Shown here piece after piece: positions 56,503 to 64,000 of a stretch of DNA of 64,000 nucleotides. The DNA lies in NCBI RefSeq assembly GCF_000820225.1, contig NZ_CDDK01000028.1, positions 1 through 64,000 of the forward strand, in the 5' to 3' direction. The DNA is from Aeromonas veronii bv. veronii. Its GTDB lineage: Bacteria; Pseudomonadota; Gammaproteobacteria; Enterobacterales; Aeromonadaceae. Made by a program: the position numbers and the translations under genes. Below the pieces are notes generated by a model that made no database searches, was not told where the DNA came from, and was given only the letters and a program-made list of their open reading frames with translations. The stretch's first letter is position 1. Each line of letters starts with the position of its first letter.

Positions 56503-56988
56503 ATGGAATACAATACTTCTGAACTGTGCGACATCTATCAGGACATGGTGGATGTGCTTGAACCCATGCTCTGCTCCTTCGGCGGCCGCGCCTCTTTCGG
56601 CGGCGTCATCACCACCGTCAAATGCTTCGAATCGAATGGCCTGATCCGTGAACTCGTCAAAGAGAACGGACTGGGACGCGTCTTGCTGATCGATGGCGGT
56701 GGCTCCATGCGCCGAGCTCTGATCGACAGCGACATCGCCACCACGGCGGCAGAGAACGATTGGGAAGGGATTGTCTGCTACGGCTGCGTCCGCGAAGTCG
56801 ATATTCTGGAAGATCTGGACATCGGCATTCAGGCACTGGCAGCCATTCCGGTCGGTGCCGACAGCAAGGATGTAGGGGAGACCGATCTGCCGGTCAACTT
56901 CGGTGGCGTGACCTTCCTGCCTGACGACCATCTCTACGCCGATACCACAGGGGTGATCCTCTCCCCCGAGGCACTCGATATCGAGTAA
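56503..56988 (+). CDS. rraA: Regulator of RNase E activity A
   Basis: Trimeric protein that binds RNase E and inhibits it, changing mRNA stability. 161 residues (E. coli 161) from the ATG at 56503; upstream in-frame codons from 56425 are not conserved. Typical segments [19 protein letters not shown] (about 25-43) and [21 protein letters not shown] (about 85-105). Followed by a terminator and then the ryhB region on the other strand. Functional link to RyhB is plausible because RyhB action in E. coli uses RNase E, but that is inference. Confidence 0.95.
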   Translation: MEYNTSELCDIYQDMVDVLEPMLCSFGGRASFGGVITTVKCFESNGLIRELVKENGLGRVLLIDGGGSMRRALIDSDIATTAAENDWEGIVCYGCVREVDILEDLDIGIQALAAIPVGADSKDVGETDLPVNFGGVTFLPDDHLYADTTGVILSPEALDIE

Positions 56989-57006
56989 GCCACAAACAGC
57001 GTGACG

Positions 57007-57026
57007 ACGGGAGCCTTGGCTCCCGT
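57007..57026 (+). terminator. Terminator after rraA
   Basis: Perfect 9-bp stem (57007-57015/57018-57026), 2-base loop, followed by TTTTT. Confidence 0.85.
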
Positions 57027-57057
57027 TTTTTATGCCTGCAACTTGCTGAAAAATGAC

Positions 57058-57167
57058 AAAAAAAGAGGGCCAGATAAACTGGCCCTTAACTGGAAGCAAT
57101 GTGAGCAATGTCGTGCCTTCACAAGAAGTCCATCACGTTGGAACGAATGAAGTCTTTCCCGGAAAAC
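57058..57167 (-). ncRNA. ryhB: RyhB small RNA
   Basis: About 110 bases on the minus strand. Bases 57090-57116 carry the RyhB pairing core with GCACGACATTGCTCACATTG and continue TTCCAG, the same 27-base stretch as E. coli RyhB. Downstream is an intrinsic terminator, 8-bp stem (57066-57073/57079-57086) followed by seven Ts, as RyhB requires for Hfq binding. A Fur-box-overlapped promoter lies directly upstream. RyhB is made when iron is scarce and represses iron-using and other mRNAs. The 5' part is longer and unlike that of E. coli. Ends are estimated. Confidence 0.9.
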
Positions 57168-57172
57168 AAGTT

Positions 57173-57202
57173 AACAATAATCATTCTCATTTAACTAGGC
57201 AA
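57173..57202 (-). promoter_or_regulatory. ryhB promoter with Fur box
   Basis: Minus strand -35 TTGCCT (57197-57202), 17-bp spacer and -10 TATTGT (57174-57179). The 19-bp sequence at 57173-57191, AATGAGAATGATTATTGTT, matches a Fur box (AATGA-N-AAT-N-ATT pattern, about 17 of 19) and overlaps the spacer and -10, so Fur with iron should block transcription. Confidence 0.8.
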
Positions 57203-57228
57203 GCGCTATTTGCAGAAAGTGCAAAAAA

Positions 57229-57254
57229 ATTGACCACCGCGAAGGGTGGTCAAT
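57229..57254 (-). terminator. Terminator after yhhQ
   Basis: Perfect 10-bp stem (57229-57238/57245-57254), 6-base loop, followed on the minus strand by a T-run. Separates yhhQ from ryhB. Confidence 0.9.
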
Positions 57255-57258
57255 CTCG

Positions 57259-57933
57259 TCAGGCTTGCCGGGTGGCCGTTTGCAGGCTGGATAATCCGGC
57301 CTCGCCCACCAGCTTGCGGCTGAGGTAGCGCAACAAGACACCGTAGAGTGGCACGAATAAACCAAGGCTTATCAGCAACTTGAATACGTAATCGACGGTT
57401 GCGATCTCGACCCAGTGCTCTGCCATGAAAGGATCTGTGGTGCGCCAGAAGGCCACACTGAAGAAAGCGATGGTATCGACCAGATTACCGAACAGGGTGG
57501 AGGCCGCTGGCGCAATCCACCACTGCTTGAGCAGACGCAGGCGGTTGAACACCACCACATCCATGAACTGCCCTACCAGATAGGCCATAAAGCTGGCCAG
57601 CGCGATACGCGCCACGAACAGATTGAATTCGGCCAGATGACCAACGCCCTGGAAGCTCCCTTCGAAGAAGAGCACGGAGAGCGCATAGGAGACTGCCAGC
57701 GCAGGCAGCATCACGGTCTGGATAATCTTGCGTGCCAGACCGGCACCGAAGATCCGCACCGTCAGGTCGGTCGCCAGGAAGATAAATGGGAAGCTGAACG
57801 CCCCCCAGGTGGTATGGAAGCCAAACACGGTGATCGGCAGCTGCACCAGATAGTTGCTGCTGGCAATGATCAGGATGTGGAACAACGACAGGCGAACGAG
57901 CGCCGTTTGGTACTGCGCAGGGGTCAGATTCAT
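57259..57933 (-). CDS. yhhQ: Queuosine precursor transporter YhhQ
   Basis: Inner-membrane transporter (DUF165/COG1738) that salvages preQ0 and preQ1 for queuosine tRNA modification. 224 residues from the ATG at 57933 (MNLTPAQYQTALVRLSLFHI), about six to seven helices; TTWGAFSFPFIFLATDLTVRIFG and ASTLFGNLVDTIAFFSVAF are family segments. The ribosome site AAAGG lies inside a preQ1-I riboswitch aptamer, so uptake should shut off when preQ1 is plentiful. An in-frame stretch up to 58002 runs through the riboswitch and is not coding. Confidence 0.92.
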   Translation of the reverse strand: MNLTPAQYQTALVRLSLFHILIIASSNYLVQLPITVFGFHTTWGAFSFPFIFLATDLTVRIFGAGLARKIIQTVMLPALAVSYALSVLFFEGSFQGVGHLAEFNLFVARIALASFMAYLVGQFMDVVVFNRLRLLKQWWIAPAASTLFGNLVDTIAFFSVAFWRTTDPFMAEHWVEIATVDYVFKLLISLGLFVPLYGVLLRYLSRKLVGEAGLSSLQTATRQA

Positions 57934-57940
57934 CTTGTGA

Positions 57941-57972
57941 CCTTTTTGGTTAATGGGGTTAGGGAACCCATA
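57941..57972 (-). promoter_or_regulatory. preQ1-I riboswitch controlling yhhQ
   Basis: Minus strand reads ATGGGTTCCCTAACCCCAT then TAACCAAAAAGG. P1: ATGGG (57967-57971) with CCCAT (57953-57957). The A-rich tail crosses the P1 groove, and its AGG (57941-57943) can pair with CCT in the loop (57961-57963), making the H-type pseudoknot; the ligand-pairing C precedes the 3' arm. The layout matches the Thermoanaerobacter tengcongensis aptamer. The tail AAAGG is also the ribosome site, 7 bases before the ATG, so control is translational. Confidence 0.85.
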
Positions 57973-58092
57973 TCGCCACCATTGGCGATAATCGAGGGGC
58001 AAGATTATACGCCCCCAAACCGATAGTTCAATCTTTATGCGATTACGCTTGTCCAGGTTGGCCAGCGGCAGAGCAGGCCTTGTGGGCGATAG

Positions 58093-58380
58093 TCACGCCT
58101 TGTGCTGTCTGGCGAGCCAGAGCAGCGCCTCCCGATCCGCCGGGCGCACCGCCTCCAGCCAGCAGCCGCTGTAGTGTTCGTACTCCAGCCGAAACTGGCT
58201 CCCTTCAAACACCAGCAACCAGCTATGGCGGTCGGCCCCCGCATCCTGCTCGAGCGGCTGCAGCTCCCACTCTCGCAGCAAGGCCTGCGCCAACAGCGGG
58301 AACGTGTCCCAGTCGAGTGCCGGACAATCCAGCGTCACCACGCCAGCTTCGCTATCTACCTGTTTGATTTGCCAACTCAT
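58093..58380 (-). CDS. DUF3630 family protein
   Basis: 95 residues from the ATG at 58380 (MSWQIKQVDSEAGVVTL). Small acidic soluble protein with conserved aromatic positions: DWDTFPLLAQALL, SWLLVFEGSQFRLEYEHYSGCWLEA. It matches the DUF3630 family as I recall it from Vibrio and Shewanella; function unknown. It starts 10 bp after the selO stop, so the two are probably one transcript. A longer reading frame upstream overlaps selO and is not supported. Confidence 0.72.
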   Translation of the reverse strand: MSWQIKQVDSEAGVVTLDCPALDWDTFPLLAQALLREWELQPLEQDAGADRHSWLLVFEGSQFRLEYEHYSGCWLEAVRPADREALLWLARQHKA

Positions 58381-58390
58381 TCCCTGTCTC

Positions 58391-59818
58391 TCAGCTACTG
58401 CAGGAGAGCTCACCACCGCAATACCATGCCGGAGTCGGGGTGGCGAGATCCTCATATTCGGGTTGTTCATCATAGGGGCGCTGCAAGGCGGCGAACAGCC
58501 GCCCGAACGGCTGCATATCCCCTGCGTCGGCGGCCTCTATCACCTGCTGGGCCAGCGCATTACGCAGCACATACTTGGGATTGATGGCATCCATCTGCGC
58601 CTTGCGCACGACATCCTCGCTGCCTTCGCGCATTAGCCGCGCCCGATAGCGCTCCAGCCACGCCTGCCAACCCAGTGGTTCAGGCAACAGGACCAGCAGA
58701 GATGCAGGCCACGCCCCCTCTTGCGTCACCTCACCGAGACGGCGAAGGAACAGGTGGTAATCCACCTTGTGGGCCGCCAGCAACCGGAACAACTCACGGA
58801 ACAACGCCGGGTCATCCTCCTCCCACACCGCCAGTCCGAGTTTGGCCCGCATCAGTTCGGAGTAGTGCAGCATCAGCTGCTGCTCGTACTGGGCCAACGC
58901 TGCAGCCAGCGCATCACCGTCTACATGGCCAGCCAGCGCCTGCGCCAGTTTTTGCAGATTCCAGTAACCGACCGCAGGCTGCTGATCCAGCGCGTAGCGG
59001 CCCGCCGGATCCGAGTGGTTGCAGACAAAGTCCGGCACGTAGGCATCGATAAAGCCGTAGGGGCCGTAATCCAGCGTCAGGCCGAGCAGCGACATGTTGT
59101 CGGTATTCATCACCCCGTGACAGAAGCCCGCCGCCTGCCATTTGGCAATCAACCGAGCGGTGCGGCGCACCACTTCGGCAAACAGTTCGGCGCCACTCTC
59201 CAGCTCGGGGAAGTGGTAGCGCAGCAGATAGTCGATGAGTGGCGGGATCTTCTCCCCCTGCCCGCTCCAGGCGAAATACTCGATATGGCCGAAGCGCAGA
59301 TGGCTGGGGGTGGTGCGCAGCACGGTCGCCCCGGTCTCAACCCGCTCGCGATAAACGGGCTCCTGACTCCCCACCAATACCAGCGCCCGCGTGGTCGGGA
59401 TGCCGAGGGCATGGAGCGCCTCGGAGGCGAGATATTCGCGAATGCTCGAGCGCAGCACGGCGCGGCCGTCACCAAAACGGGAGAACGGAGTTTTACCCGC
59501 CCCCTTCAGGTGGAGATCCCAGCGCTGGCCATCCGGCGCCAGCTGCTCACCCAGCAGCAGCGCGCGACCATCTCCAAGCCGGGGGCTATAACCCCCGAAC
59601 TGATGGCCGGCATAGACCTGCGCTACCGGCTGCATACCGGGCAGCACCTTTCCCTCGCCACAACAGGCGATCCAGTCAGCCTCGCTGACGCCTCCCAGCC
59701 CCAACTCATCCAGCAAAGCCCGGTTGAGATGAAGCAACCGGGGCTGCTGCAACGGCTGGGGGGCCACGGGTTCACAGGCCCAGGGCAACTCGGTCGCAAA
59801 AGTGTTGATCAACTTCAT
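58391..59818 (-). CDS. selO: Protein adenylyltransferase SelO
   Basis: Pseudokinase-fold enzyme that transfers AMP to proteins in redox homeostasis. 475 residues from the ATG at 59818. ATP-binding GDGRALLLGEQ and HLKGAGKTPFSRFGDGRAVL (about 80-125), metal-binding NTDNMSLLG (about 237-245) and LDYGPYGFIDAY are typical. The C-terminus CGGELSCSS retains a Cys pair, the same tail form (ending SCSS) as E. coli SelO, where the cysteines form a disulfide that controls activity. Upstream in-frame codons (to 59854) are not needed. Confidence 0.94.
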   Translation of the reverse strand: MKLINTFATELPWACEPVAPQPLQQPRLLHLNRALLDELGLGGVSEADWIACCGEGKVLPGMQPVAQVYAGHQFGGYSPRLGDGRALLLGEQLAPDGQRWDLHLKGAGKTPFSRFGDGRAVLRSSIREYLASEALHALGIPTTRALVLVGSQEPVYRERVETGATVLRTTPSHLRFGHIEYFAWSGQGEKIPPLIDYLLRYHFPELESGAELFAEVVRRTARLIAKWQAAGFCHGVMNTDNMSLLGLTLDYGPYGFIDAYVPDFVCNHSDPAGRYALDQQPAVGYWNLQKLAQALAGHVDGDALAAALAQYEQQLMLHYSELMRAKLGLAVWEEDDPALFRELFRLLAAHKVDYHLFLRRLGEVTQEGAWPASLLVLLPEPLGWQAWLERYRARLMREGSEDVVRKAQMDAINPKYVLRNALAQQVIEAADAGDMQPFGRLFAALQRPYDEQPEYEDLATPTPAWYCGGELSCSS

Positions 59819-59923
59819 GGTTGTGCCATTCGTCCCTGCGTATGCTCGTGTCACTCTTTATACTGCCGTCAGCCATGCTTGCGCTAACTGGCGACCATCA
59901 TTTTTCAATTCAAGGAGAAGAAG

Positions 59924-60226
59924 ATGCAAAAATGGGTATATGCCCTACCATTGCTGGCACTGGCGTGGGGTCATCAGGCCAAGGCTGCAGATATCGAGGC
60001 AGGCAAGGCCAAGGCGGCGGTCTGTGCCGCCTGTCACGGGGTGGAAGGCAAGGCGATGATCCCCAACTATCCCCATCTGGCGGGTCAGAATGCCGCCTAT
60101 CTGGTGAAACAGTTGAAAGCTTTCAAGGATGGCACTCGCAAAGAGCCCTTGATGGACCCCTTCATGGCGCCGCTGACCGATGCGGATATCGACAATCTGG
60201 CGGCCTTCTACGCCAGCCTGAAATAA
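59924..60226 (+). CDS. Small c-type cytochrome (cytochrome c553-like)
   Basis: 100 residues: signal peptide about 1-22 ([18 protein letters not shown]) and one class I haem domain with CAACH (about 34-38) and a distal Met in the MDPFMAPLT segment near residue 80. Similar to the single-haem cytochrome c553/cycA-like proteins of gammaproteobacteria. Periplasmic electron carrier; partners not known. AAGGAGAAG ribosome site. Divergent from selO by 105 bp and convergent with recQ. Confidence 0.9.
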   Translation: MQKWVYALPLLALAWGHQAKAADIEAGKAKAAVCAACHGVEGKAMIPNYPHLAGQNAAYLVKQLKAFKDGTRKEPLMDPFMAPLTDADIDNLAAFYASLK

Positions 60227-60268
60227 CCTCGCGTCTGACCCCAGGTTCTTCCGAGCCGCGCTTACCGT

Positions 60269-60293
60269 GGTCGATTAGGCTGCCTAATCGACC
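60269..60293. terminator. Perfect inverted repeat between cytochrome c and recQ
   Basis: 11-bp arms (60269-60279/60283-60293) with a 3-base loop, ending one base before the recQ stop. No T run on either side, so it may act with a stalled polymerase, protect an RNA end, or be a protein site. Confidence 0.5.
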
Positions 60294-62129
<1,836 letters not shown>

Positions 62130-62262
62130 GGGCTCTCCTTTGGGGTCGCCATTCTAAAGCAGCCGCCGCCCACAATAAACCTGCCATTGCGACTGTTAAG
62201 GAACTGTTGCAGACTGGCTGGAGTTTTTACTCGGCTTTGATGACAAGGATTGGGATCAGAGA

Positions 62263-62727
62263 ATGAAACAGATGCTCAAGAAGATGGCGCTCAGTGGCAT
62301 TGCCAACCTGTTTGCCGAGAAGATGCCGTTCAACAAGCTGATCGGCATGCAGGTGACCCACTACGACTTCGACAAGGTGGAACTGCGCATCAAGATGGAC
62401 GAGAAGCTAATCGGCAACCCCTTCCACAACATCCTGCACGGCGGTGTCACCGCCACGCTGCTGGATGTGGCGGGCGGCATGATCGTCGCCGCCTCCTGCA
62501 TCGACGAGCTGGAGGAGTTCTCCCCCAGCTATCTCAAGGAGCGCTTCGCTCGCCTCGGCACCATAGATCTGCGGGTGGATTACCTGCGCCCGGGACGCGG
62601 CAACGAGTTTATCGCCACCGCCCACATAATCCGGGCTGGCAGCAAGGTGGCCGTCGCCCGGATGGAGCTGCACAACGAAGAGGGCACCCACATCGCCTTC
62701 GGCACTGGTACCTATCTGGTGGGTTGA
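62263..62727 (+). CDS. yigI: YigI-family hotdog-fold thioesterase
   Basis: 154 residues, single hotdog domain of PaaI type with the catalytic segment NPFHNILHGGVTATLLDVAGG (acid/His/Gly) around 46-66 and GTIDLRVDYLRPGRGNEFIATA. Acyl-CoA thioesterase; the E. coli orthologue works on medium- and long-chain CoA esters. ATG at 62263, upstream from recQ divergently by 133 bp. Confidence 0.88.
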   Translation: MKQMLKKMALSGIANLFAEKMPFNKLIGMQVTHYDFDKVELRIKMDEKLIGNPFHNILHGGVTATLLDVAGGMIVAASCIDELEEFSPSYLKERFARLGTIDLRVDYLRPGRGNEFIATAHIIRAGSKVAVARMELHNEEGTHIAFGTGTYLVG

Positions 62728-62851
62728 ACCAAGTTAGTGCATAAAAACCACGCGGCTAATCTACTTTTAATCATTAGATTCCTTACCCCCTCTGGCCGAA
62801 CAAGGTCCATACTGATAGTCGGGATTGTGTGCAGAGGGAGGATTGCAGGCG

Positions 62852-63379
62852 ATGAGTGCGAAGCTGGCCATCAAACCATCCAGAGCCTTGTTGACACAGC
62901 TCGAGTCCATGCTCGACGAGGTGCAGACACCCGAGTGTCGCCACTGGTTGGAACAGGAGCTTGAGGGGTATTCTCTCTCCTCACCCCTGCCTTGGTATCG
63001 CATCGTCCCCTGTCGGCAACGCGGTCACTTTCTGGACCTGAAGACGGGAAAATATTTGACCTGTCACATCAACAGTCAAACGCTAAGCCAACGCGATCTG
63101 GCCCAAATTCAGTTCATTTATGCCCGTGAACCCGCCGCCCACTATTTGCTGCAACGCAATTCCGGTATTGAACCCTGGCCAGAACAGCTGCTGGAAGATT
63201 ATCAGGAGCAGTTGATCCCCGGCCATTTATGCCTGCAAGCTTGGCATGAGCCCGTGATTTCATTACGTGCACAACTGATGGAGGGAATAGAACATTTCAT
63301 TAGTGAGTACCCCAAGCACGCGGCCTTGCTGCCTCAACACAGTTTCAAGGCTTTGCGGCATCAGCACTGGCATATCTGA
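62852..63379 (+). CDS. AbiTii-like protein
   Basis: 175 residues from the ATG at 62852 (GGAGGATTGCAGG just upstream). It has the layout of the AbiTii domain of abortive-infection proteins: CRHWLEQELEGYSLSSPLPW then YRI near residue 50, RGHFLDLKTGKY, a helical AREPAAHYLLQRNSG around 105, PWPEQLLEDYQ, and QAWHEPVISLRAQLMEGIEH towards the end. In that family an EL-x-GY plus YR-I motif and a W-x2-(I/V)-S helix are characteristic. The family call is from memory. Real AbiTii genes are usually phage or plasmid borne; this one sits next to tRNA-Pro, a common insertion site, but no integrase or att repeat was found. Confidence 0.6.
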   Translation: MSAKLAIKPSRALLTQLESMLDEVQTPECRHWLEQELEGYSLSSPLPWYRIVPCRQRGHFLDLKTGKYLTCHINSQTLSQRDLAQIQFIYAREPAAHYLLQRNSGIEPWPEQLLEDYQEQLIPGHLCLQAWHEPVISLRAQLMEGIEHFISEYPKHAALLPQHSFKALRHQHWHI

Positions 63380-63475
63380 GTAAGCGCCTGGCGCGCAAGG
63401 AGGGCACCATAGACAAGACCCATAGCGAGATTGCCACAATCTAGAGTGCCGGAGTCAGGATCAGACTCCACCGAT

Positions 63476-63495
63476 GGGCCACCGAGCGGTGGCCC
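63476..63495 (+). terminator. Terminator about 100 bp after the AbiTii-like gene
   Basis: Perfect 9-bp GC-rich stem (63476-63484/63487-63495), 2-base loop, followed by TTTTA. It is the first strong terminator downstream of that gene. Confidence 0.75.
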
Positions 63496-63604
63496 TTTTA
63501 ATGTCTGTGGGCTTGCTTCGACCCTGCATACATCAAGTCAGATCACTTGGCCAGGTAACAGGTCAGCAGCTAATGAAAAACCTAGTAACTGGAAGGAAAA
63601 TGCA

Positions 63605-63632
63605 AAAAGGCCGCTCTATTGAGCGGCCTTTT
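63605..63632 (-). terminator. Terminator after tRNA-Pro
   Basis: Perfect 12-bp stem (63605-63616/63621-63632), 4-base loop; A/T tracts on both sides. It begins 7 bases after the tRNA CCA end on the minus strand. Confidence 0.85.
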
Positions 63633-63638
63633 CAAATT

Positions 63639-63715
<77 letters not shown>

Positions 63716-63731
63716 ATGTCTGCGGGACGGG

Positions 63732-63760
63732 AATTTACCGAAAGCCCCGACCTGACACAA
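63732..63760 (-). promoter_or_regulatory. tRNA-Pro promoter
   Basis: Minus strand TTGTGT (63755-63760), 17-bp spacer, TAAATT (63732-63737), then a C-rich discriminator (CCCGTCCCGC), typical of stable-RNA promoters under stringent control. Confidence 0.6.
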
Positions 63761-63787
63761 GCCTTTTTTGCATTTTGCAGGAAAAAA

Positions 63788-63815
63788 AGTGCTGCTCGCT
63801 CAACTATTCAGCACT
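63788..63815 (-). terminator. Terminator of the right-edge gene
   Basis: 7-bp stem (63788-63794/63809-63815) with a 14-base loop, followed on the minus strand by seven Ts. It lies 55 bp after the partial gene at the right edge. Confidence 0.65.
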
Positions 63816-63870
63816 CTTTTCATCCGTTTACCGAGCAGCAGCCAGCTGGTGACATTCCGGCAACCGGCCG

Positions 63871-64000
63871 TCAGGCCAGGCGCAGGGATGCTGGTCCCAG
63901 CAGACGGCGCTGCCAGTCAGCCACAGTGCCATGCTCCAGCCAGTCGGCTGCATGCTGGCGCCAGTTGGGGGAAAGGGCCGGATTCTCCAGCAACATCAGC
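63871..64000 (-). CDS. Unrecognised protein, C-terminal 42 residues only
   Basis: An open frame on the minus strand enters from the right edge and ends at TGA 63871-63873. The visible end (LLENPALSPNWRQHAADWLE, then HGTVADWQRRLLGPASLRLA) is rich in Trp, Leu and Ala, soluble-looking and helical. A terminator hairpin follows 55 bp later, supporting a real gene. I could not assign a family from this short tail. Confidence 0.55.
   Translation of the reverse strand, partial: LMLLENPALSPNWRQHAADWLEHGTVADWQRRLLGPASLRLA

Overview
The window is a stretch of chromosome from a gammaproteobacterium, most likely an Aeromonas. Three things point there: the ribosomal protein and RNA polymerase alpha sequences, a chromosomal Qnr of the AhQnr type, and gene neighbourhoods that resemble several separate E. 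coli neighbourhoods brought together. No insertion sequence, prophage, integrase or CRISPR array was seen. The species cannot be fixed from the sequence alone.

Layout. 1-536: the promoter region of an rRNA operon that runs off the left edge, then a decayed yrdA (gamma-carbonic anhydrase family) remnant. 537-14342: the S10, spc and alpha ribosomal operons, all on the minus strand, with secY, rpoA and 27 ribosomal protein genes, plus the regulatory leader and internal terminators/promoters. 14517-20732: DMT permease, envZ-ompR, greB, tex. 20802-25977: three poorly known small genes (one HEXXH metalloprotease-like, one like the tail of a flagellar rod protein), bioH/comF, nfuA, gpsA-secB. 26028-29597: rhodanese, gpmI-envC. 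29731-36102: a qnr-like gene divergent from the gluconate repressor gene gntR, then the Entner-Doudoroff set gntK-edd-eda and the permease gntU, joined by perfect GntR-type operators. 36235-42123: pssA, recG, an AsmA/YicH protein. 42178-50995: fabY, dtd, yihY, malic enzyme, aromatic amino acid permease, an SDR-DUF2867 fusion and an EF-hand protein. 51059-57254: priA, rpmE, a CpeT-family protein, an HBM-type chemoreceptor, rraA and a RyhB small RNA. 57259-64000: yhhQ under a preQ1 riboswitch, selO, a c-type cytochrome, recQ, yigI, an AbiTii-like protein, tRNA-Pro(CGG) and the end of one unrecognised gene.

How the parts work together. The left quarter is the translation machinery and its feedback controls. 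The gluconate block forms one regulon: import (GntU), phosphorylation (GntK), dehydration (Edd), aldol cleavage (Eda) and control (GntR). The right part holds replication restart and recombination helicases (PriA, RecG, RecQ), iron-sparing regulation (Fur box plus RyhB) and queuosine precursor salvage.

Most noteworthy: RyhB with its Fur-overlapped promoter; the preQ1-I riboswitch covering the yhhQ ribosome binding site; a second copy of the last 26 codons of recG that differs only at synonymous positions; a Qnr homologue sharing a control region with GntR; the AbiTii-like protein next to a tRNA; and the yrdA remnant beside the rRNA promoters.
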